Origin: Paraburkholderia kururiensis
GTDB taxonomy: Bacteria > Pseudomonadota > Gammaproteobacteria > Burkholderiales > Burkholderiaceae
Reading direction: 5' to 3'
NCBI RefSeq assembly: GCF_034424375.1
Contig: NZ_CP139965.1
Coordinates: forward strand, 1,984,001 to 2,048,000
Length of the DNA stretch: 64,000 bases
Position numbers and translations under genes: made by a program. Positions 1 to 8,477 of the stretch are shown here, piece by piece. How positions within the stretch are numbered: the first letter of the stretch is position 1; each line of letters starts with the position of its first letter. Under the pieces are notes generated by a model. That model was not told the origin of the DNA, searched no databases, and worked only from the letters and a program-made list of their open reading frames with translations.

Positions 1-690
1 AGCATCGGCCTGTGGACGTTCTTCCTCACCTATCTCATATCGGTGCCGCTCGGTATCGCGAAGGCCGTGCGCAACGGCTCGCGCTTCGATCTGGTCACGA
101 GCCTCGTCGTGCTCGTCGGCTACGCGATTCCCGGCTTCGTACTGGGCGTGCTGCTGCTCGTGCTGTTCGGGGGCGGTTCGTTTCTGCAGCTCTTTCCGCT
201 GCGCAATCTCGTGTCGGACAACTGGGACTCGCTGTCGCTCGGCGGCAAGATCCTCGACTATCTGTGGCACATCACGTTGCCCGTCGTTGCTTCCGTGGTG
301 GGCAGCTTCGCCGTGGTCACCATGCTTACGAAGAACGCATTCCTCGACGAAGTGCGCAAGCAGTACGTGCTGACGGCGCGCGCGAAGGGTCTCTCCGAGC
401 GCACGGTGCTGTGGAAGCACGTATTTCGTAACGCGTTGCTGCCGCTCATCGTGGGCTTTCCGGCCGCGTTCATCGGTGCCTTCTTCACGGGCAGCCTGCT
501 GATCGAGACGCTCTTTTCGCTCGACGGGTTGGGCCTGCTCTCCTACGAGTCCGTGATTCGCCGCGACTATCCCGTCGTGCTGGGAACGCTCTATTTGTTC
601 ACGCTGATCGGTCTCGTGACGAAACTGATTTCCGATCTCTGCTACGTGCTGGTCGACCCCCGCATTCAATTCGAGCATCTGGAGCACTGA
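1..690 (+). CDS. yejB: Peptide ABC transporter permease, YejB-type (5' end outside window)
   Basis: Inner-membrane permease of a binding-protein-dependent peptide importer. The reading frame is open from base 1 with no start, so the N-terminus lies outside the window; 229 residues remain. Several hydrophobic membrane spans are visible, and the cytoplasmic EAA loop of BPD permeases is present as ARAKGLSERTVLWKHVFRNA, which docks on the ATPase. The frame ends one base before yejE, and an ATPase with two nucleotide-binding domains follows, which is the yejBEF arrangement. In E. coli this system takes up microcin C and other peptides. The family is certain; the substrate in this organism is inferred only from synteny. 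Confidence 0.9.
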   Translation, partial: SIGLWTFFLTYLISVPLGIAKAVRNGSRFDLVTSLVVLVGYAIPGFVLGVLLLVLFGGGSFLQLFPLRNLVSDNWDSLSLGGKILDYLWHITLPVVASVVGSFAVVTMLTKNAFLDEVRKQYVLTARAKGLSERTVLWKHVFRNALLPLIVGFPAAFIGAFFTGSLLIETLFSLDGLGLLSYESVIRRDYPVVLGTLYLFTLIGLVTKLISDLCYVLVDPRIQFEHLEH

Positions 691-691
691 G

Positions 692-1798
692 TTGAGCCGA
701 GCCCGCGTTGGCCCTGAGATGTCCTCTTCCGCGCAGCCGGTGCGCGCATTCGTGTCGCCGTCGCCGGCGCGGCGCATCTGGCAGCGCTTCAGGCAGCAGC
801 GCCTCGGTTACTGGAGCCTCGTCGTCTTCGTGTTCGCCTTCGCGGCGAGCCTTGCGGCGCCGCTGTGGTGCAACGACAAGCCGCTCGTCGTGCGCTACGA
901 CGGGCAACTCTATTTCCCGCTCTTCAAGGACTATCCCGAGACCGCATTCGGCGGCGACTTCCCGACGCCGGCCGACTATCTCGATCCGTACATCCGGCAT
1001 CGCTTCGACGCGCCGGGCAACTTCGCGATCTACCCGCCTAACCCGTACTACTACGACACGCTTAACTATTTTTCGAAAACGCCGAATCCAGCGCCCCCTT
1101 CGCGCGCGAACTGGCTCGGCACCGACGATCGCGGCCGCGACCTGTTCGCACGGCTCGTCTACGGCTTTCGCGTTTCGGTGGAGTTCGCGCTCGTGCTCAC
1201 GGCCATCGGCACGCTGCTCGGCATGCTGGCGGGCGCAGTGCAGGGCTACTTCGGCGGCAAGGTCGATATCGTGGGCCAGCGCCTGATCGAGATCTGGAGC
1301 GCGCTGCCCGAGCTGTATCTGCTCATCATTTTTTCCTCGATCTTCGAGCCGGGCTTCATCCTGCTGATCGTGCTGCTCTCGCTGTTCGGCTGGATCGGCC
1401 TTTCCGATTACGTGCGCGCCGAATTTCTGCGCAATCGCAATCAGGACTACGTGCGCGCCGCGCGAGCGATGGGGCTGTCGAACTGGCAGATCATCTGGCG
1501 GCACGTGCTGCCCAACAGTCTCACGCCGGTCATCACGTTCCTGCCGTTTCGCATGAGCGGCGCGATTCTCGCGCTCACGAGCCTCGACTTTCTCGGCCTC
1601 GGCGTGCCCGCGCCTACGCCGAGCCTTGGCGAACTCCTCGCCCAGGGCAAGGCCAATCTCGACGCGTGGTGGATCTCGATGTCCACGTTCGGCGTGCTCG
1701 TCGTGACGCTGCTGTTGCTCACGTTCATGGGCGACGCGCTGCGCAACGCGCTCGATACGCGCATTGCCGACGCCATGCGCGCGGGAGGCAACCAGTGA
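692..1798 (+). CDS. yejE: Peptide ABC transporter permease, YejE-type
   Basis: Second inner-membrane permease of the Yej-type peptide importer, 368 residues from a TTG start. I chose the TTG at 692 because GGAG lies 7 bases upstream (681-684); the ATG at 719 has no visible ribosome binding site and would shorten the protein by 9 residues. A first membrane span near residues 40-60 is followed by a long periplasmic loop rich in Tyr, Pro and Asp, then the TM core with the EAA-like loop ARAMGLSNWQIIWRHVLPNS. The long loop after TM1 is usual for YejE and DppC-type permeases. It is translationally coupled: it starts one base after yejB and its stop overlaps the next gene. Confidence 0.9.
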   Translation: MSRARVGPEMSSSAQPVRAFVSPSPARRIWQRFRQQRLGYWSLVVFVFAFAASLAAPLWCNDKPLVVRYDGQLYFPLFKDYPETAFGGDFPTPADYLDPYIRHRFDAPGNFAIYPPNPYYYDTLNYFSKTPNPAPPSRANWLGTDDRGRDLFARLVYGFRVSVEFALVLTAIGTLLGMLAGAVQGYFGGKVDIVGQRLIEIWSALPELYLLIIFSSIFEPGFILLIVLLSLFGWIGLSDYVRAEFLRNRNQDYVRAARAMGLSNWQIIWRHVLPNSLTPVITFLPFRMSGAILALTSLDFLGLGVPAPTPSLGELLAQGKANLDAWWISMSTFGVLVVTLLLLTFMGDALRNALDTRIADAMRAGGNQ

Positions 1799-3441
1799 GC
1801 GCCGCCGCCAGCGAAAGGGCCGCGCCGGCGGCCGGTACGCCGCTGTTCTCGCTCGAGCGGCTGCGCGTGGCGTTCGGCGATACGGTGGCCGTCAACGACG
1901 TGACGCTCTCCATTGCGCGCGGCGAGCGTGTGGCGCTCGTCGGCGAATCGGGCTCGGGCAAGACGGTTACCGCGCTTTCCGTATTGCGTCTGCTCGCGGA
2001 TGCGCAGGTGGGCGGTTCGATCCGCTTCAACGGGGAAGACCTGCTCGCGAAGAGCGAACGCGAGATGCGCGGCCTGCGCGGCAACGACATCGCGATGATC
2101 TTTCAGGAGCCCATGACGGCCCTGAATCCGCTCTTCACGGTGGGCGAGCAGATCGCGGAAACGATCATGCTGCACGACGGCCTCACCAAGCCGCAGGCGT
2201 ACCGCCAGGCTGCGGCGCTGCTCGCACGCACGGGCATTACCGATCCGGAGCGGCGGGTGGCGAGCTACCCGCACCAGCTTTCCGGCGGGCAGCGCCAGCG
2301 CGCGATGATCGCGATGGCGCTGGCTTGCCGGCCGCAACTGCTGCTCGCCGACGAGCCCACCACGGCACTCGACGTCACCATTCGCGCGCAGATCGTCGAT
2401 CTGCTGCTGGAGCTTCAGCGCGACGAGGCGCAGAAGCGCGGCATGGCGGTGCTGCTCATCACGCACGACCTGAACCTCGTGCGCCGATTCGCGCAGCGCG
2501 TGGCCGTGATGGAGCGCGGTGTGCTCGTGGAGAGCGGGCCGGTCGAGACGATTTTCGAATCGCCGCAGCATCCGTACACACAGCGGCTGCTCAACAGCCG
2601 GCCGGAGCGCACGGTCGTGCCCGTGCTGCCCATTTCGCCCGTGTTGCTGGATGCGCGCGGCGTGTGCGTCGATTTTCCGACCCGGCTGCCGGGCTTTCGC
2701 GGCTGGTTTCGCACCGGGCGCTTTCGCGCAGTGGACGACGCTAACGTGTCGGTGCGGCAGGGCGAGACGCTCGGCATCGTCGGGGAATCGGGTTCGGGCA
2801 AATCGACGCTTGCGATGGCGCTGCTCGGACTGCAGCGCACCGCGCACGGCGAGATCGAGTTTCAGGGCCGTTCGCTCGCGAGCTATCGCGGCCGCGAACA
2901 GACCGAGCTGCGCTCGAACATGCAGGTGGTGTTTCAGGACCCGTTCAGCTCGCTCTCGCCGCGACACACGATCGAGCGGATCGTGGGCGAGGGGCTCGCG
3001 CTGCATCGGCCGCAACTCGACGCGAAGGCGCGGCGCGACAAGGTTGTCGCAGTACTGCGCGAGGTGGGCCTCGACCGCACGGTGCTCTATCGCTATCCGC
3101 ACGAGTTCTCGGGCGGGCAGCGGCAGCGCATCGCGATCGCGCGGTCGCTGGTGCTGGAGCCGCGCATCCTCATCCTCGACGAGCCGACGAGCGCGCTCGA
3201 CGTCTCCATCCAGCAGCAAGTGCTCAAGCTGCTGGCCGGGTTGCAACGCAAGTACAACCTCGGCTACGTCTTCATCAGCCACGACCTCGAGGTGATCGGC
3301 GCCATGGCGCACCGGGTGGTGGTGATGCAAAACGGGGCGATCGTGGAGACCGGCGAGGTGGGGAAGATCTTCGCCGAACCGGCCCATCCTTATACGCGGA
3401 AGCTGCTCCAGGCGGCCCTCGGCGGGCATATTCCCCAATGA
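1795..3441 (+). CDS. yejF: Peptide ABC transporter ATPase with two nucleotide-binding domains, YejF-type
   Basis: Energises the YejB/YejE importer on the cytoplasmic face. I start it at GTG 1795, which overlaps the yejE stop codon (GTGA), giving 548 residues; an upstream extension inside yejE is less likely. Two complete ABC domains are fused in tandem. The first has Walker A GESGSGKT, signature LSGGQRQR and Walker B LLLADEPTTALD; the second has GESGSGKS, FSGGQRQR and ILILDEPTSALD. Each is followed by an oligopeptide-transporter C-terminal segment containing HPYT. Homologous importers often carry OppD and OppF as two genes, whereas this fusion is typical of YejF. It ends the operon; a new promoter follows about 35 bases downstream. 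Confidence 0.92.
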   Translation: MSAAASERAAPAAGTPLFSLERLRVAFGDTVAVNDVTLSIARGERVALVGESGSGKTVTALSVLRLLADAQVGGSIRFNGEDLLAKSEREMRGLRGNDIAMIFQEPMTALNPLFTVGEQIAETIMLHDGLTKPQAYRQAAALLARTGITDPERRVASYPHQLSGGQRQRAMIAMALACRPQLLLADEPTTALDVTIRAQIVDLLLELQRDEAQKRGMAVLLITHDLNLVRRFAQRVAVMERGVLVESGPVETIFESPQHPYTQRLLNSRPERTVVPVLPISPVLLDARGVCVDFPTRLPGFRGWFRTGRFRAVDDANVSVRQGETLGIVGESGSGKSTLAMALLGLQRTAHGEIEFQGRSLASYRGREQTELRSNMQVVFQDPFSSLSPRHTIERIVGEGLALHRPQLDAKARRDKVVAVLREVGLDRTVLYRYPHEFSGGQRQRIAIARSLVLEPRILILDEPTSALDVSIQQQVLKLLAGLQRKYNLGYVFISHDLEVIGAMAHRVVVMQNGAIVETGEVGKIFAEPAHPYTRKLLQAALGGHIPQ

Positions 3442-3474
3442 GGTGCGTGTGACGATTGTATTTTTCTATTTGTT

Positions 3475-3503
3475 TTGACACGCGAATACTTACTGGCTAG
3501 TAT
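3475..3503 (+). promoter_or_regulatory. Sigma70 promoter of the NlpC/P60 gene
   Basis: A perfect -35 box TTGACA (3475-3480) and a -10 box TAGTAT (3498-3503) are separated by 17 bases. Transcription would start near 3510, leaving a leader of about 45 bases. It lies in the gap after yejF, so the NlpC/P60 gene is probably its own transcription unit. Confidence 0.75.
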
Positions 3504-3555
3504 CGTCCAAAGTTTTCTTCTAACCCCCTGATTTTCGGGCAAATTCTACCGACCG

Positions 3556-4230
3556 ATGCACCACAGACATTTGACCCAGGCTTGCGCGCGCGCCGTCGCC
3601 GGGATGTTCATCGGCGTGCTGATGGCAGCAAGTTCCGGCACATTCGCCGATGAAGCAAGCAATTTTAGTCAGAATGCCTTAAATTCGTCGCAATTCTCGA
3701 CGAATTCGCAGTCTTCCTCCCCCACCAGCACCACCCAGGCTCCCGCAGCGAGCGACAGCACGAGCGGCACCCGCTCGTTCCTGTCCGGCATGGCGGGCAA
3801 GGCCGGCGACGTGGTGGTCGGCGCGCTGAACATGATTGGCGTGCGCTACCGCTGGGGTGGCAACACGCCGGATTCGGGCCTCGATTGCAGCGGCTTCGTG
3901 CGCTACGTGTTCCAGGACACGCTGGGCCTCGCGCTGCCGCGTCGGGCCGAGGAAATGAGTCGCGTGGGCGAGAAGGTGCGCCTCTCCGAGCTGAAGCCGG
4001 GCGACCTCGTTTTCTTCAATACGATGCGCCGCACGTTCTCGCACGTCGGCATCTACATCGGCGACAACAAGTTCGTGCATTCGCCTTCCACGGGCAGCAC
4101 GATCCGCGTCGACGATATGGATGACGGCTATTGGGAAAAGCGCTTTACGGGCGCGCGACGCGTGGAGACCACCTATCCGCAGCAGCAGGACCTGAAGCAG
4201 CGCGTAAGCGCGACGATTGGCGGCAATTGA
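3556..4230 (+). CDS. Secreted NlpC/P60 family cell-wall hydrolase
   Basis: Predicted peptidoglycan endopeptidase, 224 residues. Residues 1-31 look like a Sec signal peptide (basic start, hydrophobic core, cleavage likely after GTFA). Residues about 33-75 are a Ser/Thr/Gln-rich linker, and the NlpC/P60 domain fills about 85-205. The catalytic Cys is Cys111 in LDCSGFVRYVFQ and the catalytic His is His163 in FSHVGIYIG; the third polar residue is probably His175. These enzymes usually cut the D-Glu to diaminopimelate bond of stem peptides. There is no SH3 or LysM binding domain, so any wall targeting must come from the linker. It has its own strong promoter and a terminator downstream. Family call is secure; the exact substrate is not. 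Confidence 0.88.
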   Translation: MHHRHLTQACARAVAGMFIGVLMAASSGTFADEASNFSQNALNSSQFSTNSQSSSPTSTTQAPAASDSTSGTRSFLSGMAGKAGDVVVGALNMIGVRYRWGGNTPDSGLDCSGFVRYVFQDTLGLALPRRAEEMSRVGEKVRLSELKPGDLVFFNTMRRTFSHVGIYIGDNKFVHSPSTGSTIRVDDMDDGYWEKRFTGARRVETTYPQQQDLKQRVSATIGGN

Positions 4231-4297
4231 GTAGACCCGCTTAGTCGGGGTTCAGCCGGCCGGCCGCTTCTTTTCATCAGGTCTTCGGCAGTTCGAC

Positions 4298-4329
4298 AAA
4301 AAGCTCGCTTCGTTTGAAGCGGGCTTTTT
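4298..4329. terminator. Intrinsic terminator between convergent genes
   Basis: The arms 4298-4311 and 4316-4329 pair over 14 positions (one G-T) around the loop GTTT, with an A-run at one end and a T-run at the other. The shape works in both directions, so it can end both the NlpC/P60 transcript and the convergent patatin transcript. Confidence 0.85.
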
Positions 4330-4493
4330 GTGTTTGTAGCGTGCGTTCTGCGTGCCTTGAGTCGTCTCGCCCGCAGGGCCCGTGCTGCGACGGGCCAGCG
4401 ACAGTGCGGCAAATGCCGGGGTGGCTGAATGGCGCGCCGGGAAGCGCGTGCTCAACCAACGCCTCGCCACCCGCCCCACGGCGGAAACGCCGC

Positions 4494-5426
4494 TTACGCG
4501 ACCGTGGCGCGACTTTGCGCGAGTTTGCGTTCCAGCTCCGGCATGATTCGCGCCACCGCTTCCTCGCCGGCGAGAATCGCCGCATTGCGCTGGCCGAAGT
4601 CGCTGCTGCTCATGGCGGCCAGATTGGGCCGGATCACGAAGTCCGCGTATTTGTCGAGTTCATAGGCCTTGATGGTCTGGCCCATGATGGTGAACGTCTG
4701 CATCAGGACATCGAACGAGCTTTGGGTGAGCCCGCTTTCCGGGCGCGCGGAGATGTCCACCGCGATCACGAAATCGGCGCCCATCTTGTGCGCGAACGCA
4801 GCCGGCACCGGGCTCACGAGCCCGCCGTCCACATACTCGTGGCCGCCGATCTTCACGGGCTCGAAAATCGACGGCACGCTGCACGACGCACGAACCGCGA
4901 TACCCGTGTTGCCGCGCTGGAACAGGATAGGCTCGCCGGTCCTCAGATCGGTGGCAACCACGCCGAGCGGCTTCGCCATCTTCTCGATGGGGCGATTGTT
5001 CAACGTCGTGTTGAGATAGTTCTGCAGCGCGATGCCTTGCAGCAGGCCGCGCGTGCGAAACGGCATGGCCCAGTCGCTGATGGATGCCTGATCCATCGTC
5101 AAGGCGAGCTTGTTGATCGCGATGCCGCTCATGCCCGAAGCGTAGAGCGCGGCCACCACGGAGCCCGCGCTCGTGCCGCACACCAGGTCGATCTGCACGT
5201 TGCGGGCTTCGAGCGCCTTGATCACGCCGATGTGCGCGAAGCCGCGCGCGGCGCCGCCGCCGAGCGCGAGCCCGACCCGCAGCGGACGCGCCGGCTTGCC
5301 CACGGGCGGCGTGGCCGCGGTGTTTGGCGCCGATGTGCTGGGGGTGGTGTGGGTCTGCGTGGCTGTGGTGCCGCAGGCAGTCAGGACGGCGGATGCCGCG
5401 GCGAGCGAAAACGCCCGGCGGCCCAT
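4494..5426 (-). CDS. Patatin-like phospholipase, predicted lipoprotein (RssA-like)
   Basis: Predicted serine lipid hydrolase of the patatin/RssA family, 310 residues from the ATG at 5426. This start is chosen because it gives an N-terminus GRRAFSLAAASAVLTAC with a lipobox ending in Cys18, so the protein is probably lipid-anchored. A longer frame reaches a TTG at 5525 but adds a Pro/Arg-rich stretch with no signal. No clear ribosome binding site marks either start. A Thr/Pro/Ala linker (about 20-45) precedes the catalytic domain. That domain has the oxyanion loop GLALGGGAARGFAHIG, nucleophile elbow GTSAG (Ser86) and the dyad Asp200 in VDGG. The substrate is unknown. It converges on the NlpC/P60 gene. 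Confidence 0.85.
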   Translation of the reverse strand: MGRRAFSLAAASAVLTACGTTATQTHTTPSTSAPNTAATPPVGKPARPLRVGLALGGGAARGFAHIGVIKALEARNVQIDLVCGTSAGSVVAALYASGMSGIAINKLALTMDQASISDWAMPFRTRGLLQGIALQNYLNTTLNNRPIEKMAKPLGVVATDLRTGEPILFQRGNTGIAVRASCSVPSIFEPVKIGGHEYVDGGLVSPVPAAFAHKMGADFVIAVDISARPESGLTQSSFDVLMQTFTIMGQTIKAYELDKYADFVIRPNLAAMSSSDFGQRNAAILAGEEAVARIMPELERKLAQSRATVA

Positions 5427-5943
5427 GGAAGGCGAGGAAGGCTTCAACGATTTCTCCAGCTGCGGTAGCGCACGGCCGGCCGGTAGCCGGGGCGCAGACC
5501 GCGGATCACGCAACGCGCGGCGCAATTACGGTGGCGTACCGTGCGGCGCGTACCGCGTCGGCAACGGGCGCCGGCGCGGGCACATCATAAAGCAAACGGG
5601 TAGCCATGCACGGATACGCCGACCGAGTGGACGTGCTACTTGTGGTGGGATCCCACACGTACGGCGAGCGACATACAGCGTGCCCCGATGAGAGCGACTG
5701 GTAGCGGAATGAGCCGCGCACCCGGCCTCGTTTGCGCGCGTGCCGCGCGGCACCCGGCGGCTCACCGAAGTCCCGGCGGGTATAATCGCAGGTCGAATTT
5801 TTCATTCGCGTTGCGTGGGCGAACGCCGCAGGACATCACCGGCCGGCGTCTTGCTCTGCCGCTCGCGGGCGGCCGGCGCGCGTCCTTCACGAGACCGCGG
5901 CAGCCTTGCCCGCACGCGCGACGCCGTCTCCGAGCTCATCCAT
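5427..5943. other. Intergenic region between patatin gene and gltX
   Basis: No convincing gene is seen in these 517 bases; the open frames crossing it are GC-driven. It holds the divergent starts of the patatin gene and gltX. A 12-bp perfect palindrome (5645-5656, centred on GGATCC) lies in the middle. On the minus strand TATGAT (5584-5589) could be the patatin -10 box, without a good -35. Confidence 0.5.
5781..5786 (+). promoter_or_regulatory. Candidate -10 box for gltX
   Basis: A perfect TATAAT hexamer lies 158 bases before the gltX ATG. No good -35 sequence sits 16-18 bases upstream, so activity may depend on flanking bases or an activator. If used, the gltX leader would be about 150 bases. 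Confidence 0.5.
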
Positions 5944-7353
5944 ATGACCACCTCTGTCCGTACCCGCTTCGCACCGAGCCCCACCGGTTTCATCCATCTG
6001 GGCAACATTCGCTCCGCGCTTTACCCGTGGGCGTTCGCGCGTCATCACAAGGGGACCTTCGTGCTACGCATCGAGGACACGGATCTCGAGCGTTCGACTT
6101 CGGAGTCGGTCGACGCCATTCTCGAAGGCATGGCATGGCTCGGCCTCGATTACGACGAAGGCCCGTTCTACCAGATGCAGCGCATGGACCGCTATCGCGA
6201 GGTGCTGGCGCAGATGGTGGAGCAGGGTCTCGTGTACCCCTGCTACATGTCGACGGAAGAACTCGATGCGCTGCGTGAAAGGCAGCGCGCCGCCGGCCTC
6301 AAGCCGCGTTACGACGGCACGTGGCGTCCGGAGCCCGGCAAGACGCTGCCCACGCCCCCGGAAGGCGTGAAGCCGGTCCTGCGCTTCAGGAATCCGCTGA
6401 CGGGCGTCGTGGCATGGGACGACGCCGTGAAGGGGCGCGTTGAAATTTCCAACGAGGAGCTCGACGACCTCGTGATCGCGCGTCCCGACGGCACGCCCAC
6501 CTACAACTTCTGCGTCGTGGTGGACGATCTCGACATGCGCATCACACACGTGATTCGCGGCGACGACCACGTGAACAACACCCCGCGCCAGATCAACATC
6601 CTGCGAGCTCTCGGCGCGGAGCCGCCGGTCTACGCGCATCTGCCCACGGTGCTCAACGAGCAGGGCGAGAAGATGAGCAAGCGTCATGGCGCAATGAGCG
6701 TGATGGGCTACCGCGACGAGGGTTATCTGCCGGAGGCCGTGCTGAACTATCTCGCGCGTCTCGGCTGGTCGCACGGCGACGCCGAGGTCTTCTCGCGTGA
6801 GCAGTTCGTCGAGTGGTTCGACCTCGAACACCTCGGCAAGTCGCCGGCGCAGTACGACCACAACAAGCTGAACTGGCTCAACAATCACTACATCAAGGAA
6901 GCGGACAGCGCGCGTCTTGCCGGGCTGGCGAAGCCGTTCTTCGAGGCGCTCGGCATCGACGCTGCGGCGCTCGAGGCAGGCCCGTCGCTCGACGGCGTGA
7001 TCGCCTTGCTCAAGGATCGCGCATCGACCATCAAGGAGATCGCCGAAAACGCCGTCATGTTCTATCGCGAGCCGCAGCCTGAGCCCGAGGCGCTGGCGCA
7101 GCACGTGACCGACGCCGTGCGTGGCGCGCTCGCCGATCTCGTCACGGCGCTGCGCAGCGCCGAATGGACGAAGGAGGGGATCGCGGCGGCGCTGAAGGCG
7201 ACGCTTGCGGCACACAAGCTCAAGATGCCGCAACTCGCGATGCCGGTACGCCTGCTCGTGGTCGGCACGACGCACACACCCTCGATCGATAGCTTGCTTT
7301 CGCTCTTCTCACGCGAGGTAGTGGTGGCGCGAATCGGCAAGGCGCTGGCTTAA
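5944..7353 (+). CDS. gltX: Glutamyl-tRNA synthetase
   Basis: Class I aminoacyl-tRNA synthetase that charges tRNA-Glu with glutamate. It has 469 residues from the ATG at 5944, the normal length for bacterial GltX. The N-terminal motif FAPSPTGFIHLGN (residues 9-21) is the HIGH-type ATP site, and KMSKR at 243-247 is the second class signature. The C-terminal helical anticodon-binding half follows. The frame stays open upstream to 5740, but that segment shows no synthetase similarity and the ATG at 5944 gives the canonical N-terminus. Its own substrate, tRNA-Glu, is encoded twice within 700 bases downstream. I cannot tell from sequence whether it also misacylates tRNA-Gln. Confidence 0.97.
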   Translation: MTTSVRTRFAPSPTGFIHLGNIRSALYPWAFARHHKGTFVLRIEDTDLERSTSESVDAILEGMAWLGLDYDEGPFYQMQRMDRYREVLAQMVEQGLVYPCYMSTEELDALRERQRAAGLKPRYDGTWRPEPGKTLPTPPEGVKPVLRFRNPLTGVVAWDDAVKGRVEISNEELDDLVIARPDGTPTYNFCVVVDDLDMRITHVIRGDDHVNNTPRQINILRALGAEPPVYAHLPTVLNEQGEKMSKRHGAMSVMGYRDEGYLPEAVLNYLARLGWSHGDAEVFSREQFVEWFDLEHLGKSPAQYDHNKLNWLNNHYIKEADSARLAGLAKPFFEALGIDAAALEAGPSLDGVIALLKDRASTIKEIAENAVMFYREPQPEPEALAQHVTDAVRGALADLVTALRSAEWTKEGIAAALKATLAAHKLKMPQLAMPVRLLVVGTTHTPSIDSLLSLFSREVVVARIGKALA

Positions 7354-7433
7354 GCGTGATGCCGAAAACGGAGCGCGATTCGAAGGGCCGCTCGGCGCGA
7401 TCGAAAAAGTTGCGTTGGAAAGCTCAAAGGGTA

Positions 7434-7462
7434 TTTACAAACCACGATTCGGTCTCTAAAAT
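7434..7462 (+). promoter_or_regulatory. Sigma70 promoter of the tRNA cluster
   Basis: TTTACA (7434-7439), a 17-base spacer and TAAAAT (7457-7462) match the consensus at 5 of 6 positions in each box. The expected start near 7469 lies about a dozen bases before tRNA-Ala, the usual spacing for a stable-RNA promoter. Confidence 0.8.
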
Positions 7463-7480
7463 CTCGTTTCTGTTCTGCAA

Positions 7481-7556
<76 letters not shown>

Positions 7557-7736
7557 CCAGAACATTCGTGAATCTCTTTTCTGCCCAGCCGGACGTCGTA
7601 GAAAAAAGACTTCACAAGCAGCGGTACGGCAGTTAATATAGCGGTCTTCGCTGTTGCAGGTAGTTAGCAGCAAATTGCGAGCGGTAGCGTCGCGATAAGC
7701 GACACGATGCAGAAGAGGTTGGTCTGCAAAGATTAT

Positions 7737-7812
7737 GTCCCCTTCGTCTAGAGGCCTAGGACATCACCCTTTCACGGTGAGTACAGGGGTTCGAATCCCC
7801 TAGGGGACGCCA
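7737..7812 (+). tRNA. tRNA-Glu (anticodon TTC), copy 1
   Basis: A 76-base tRNA with encoded CCA; acceptor GTCCCCT pairs with AGGGGAC, the anticodon loop is CTTTCAC, and the T-arm is GGGGTTCGAATCCCC. The copy at 8030-8105 is identical. A 180-base gap without any other gene separates it from tRNA-Ala. Confidence 0.97.
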
Positions 7813-7893
7813 GGACATTCGCGGCGCCAGGCAGTAACCGGCGAAGCAGCATGCGGGAACTAACCGACGCCCGTAAGCGATGATGTAAAGACT

Positions 7894-7970
7894 GGAGCGG
7901 TAGTTCAGTCGGTTAGAATACCGGCCTGTCACGCCGGGGGTCGCGGGTTCGAGTCCCGTCCGCTCCGCCA
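7894..7970 (+). tRNA. tRNA-Asp (anticodon GTC), copy 1
   Basis: A 77-base tRNA with encoded CCA; acceptor GGAGCGG pairs with CCGCTCC, the anticodon loop is CTGTCAC and the T-arm is GCGGGTTCGAGTCCCGT. It is identical to the copy at 8191-8267. It follows tRNA-Glu copy 1 by 81 bases. Confidence 0.97.
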
Positions 7971-7973
7971 GAC

Positions 7974-8008
7974 AAAGCCCGTTCAGGCGCACTTGAGCGG
8001 GCTTTTTT
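7974..8008 (+). terminator. Intrinsic terminator inside the tRNA cluster
   Basis: Arms 7974-7985 and 7994-8005 pair almost perfectly (one G-T) around an 8-base loop and are followed by six T residues (8003-8008). It lies 3 bases after tRNA-Asp copy 1, yet another tRNA begins only 21 bases downstream. Confidence 0.85.
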
Positions 8009-8029
8009 ATTAAGGTGTAAGCCTGTGTT

Positions 8030-8105
8030 GTCCCCTTCGTCTAGAGGCCTAGGACATCACCCTTTCACGGTGAGTACAGGGGTTCGAATCCCCTAGGGGA
8101 CGCCA
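8030..8105 (+). tRNA. tRNA-Glu (anticodon TTC), copy 2
   Basis: Base-for-base identical to the tRNA-Glu at 7737-7812, including the encoded CCA. It starts 21 bases after a strong terminator, and there is no clear promoter in that gap, so its transcription may depend on read-through. Confidence 0.97.
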
Positions 8106-8190
8106 AAGACACACAGGTAGCAGCGCCATGCAGCACGAGGCGATGCAGCGTACGCAGCCACAAGGCGATGTGCGCGAAGCTGTAGAGACT

Positions 8191-8267
8191 GGAGCGGTAG
8201 TTCAGTCGGTTAGAATACCGGCCTGTCACGCCGGGGGTCGCGGGTTCGAGTCCCGTCCGCTCCGCCA
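8191..8267 (+). tRNA. tRNA-Asp (anticodon GTC), copy 2
   Basis: Identical to the tRNA-Asp at 7894-7970. The 85-base spacer from tRNA-Glu copy 2 differs from the first Glu-Asp spacer except for a short similar end just before the gene. A terminator follows 8 bases later. Confidence 0.97.
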
Positions 8268-8275
8268 AAAACGAG

Positions 8276-8306
8276 AAGCCCGCTGGGAACACCCAGCGGG
8301 CTTTTT
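8276..8306 (+). terminator. Intrinsic terminator ending the tRNA cluster
   Basis: A perfect 12-bp stem (8276-8287 with 8292-8303) around the loop AACA, followed by a T-run to 8306. It is the strongest terminator in the window and clearly marks the end of the tRNA operon. Confidence 0.9.
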
Positions 8307-8477
8307 GTTGTTTGCTCCAGTCAGAGCGGCGCGGACGAAGGGGATGCTCGACCTGACTCCGCCAACCGTCAACCAGCAACGCCAAGCCGTTGTTCCTGAC
8401 CGCTTCGGAAAAACAGCCATTGCCAGCGTGCACGGCCTGCCTTACCGTTGTGCAGGTTCTTCTCTCGCCGGTGTGCC

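Noticed and set aside
3486..3500. Fourteen bases shared between the NlpC/P60 promoter and the rpsB promoter
   Set aside because: In 64 kb several 14-base matches are expected by chance, and the shared bases sit in different positions relative to the -10 boxes.
5740..5943. 68-residue N-terminal extension of gltX
   Set aside because: Open in frame but Arg/Ala-rich with no similarity; the ATG at 5944 gives the standard synthetase start.
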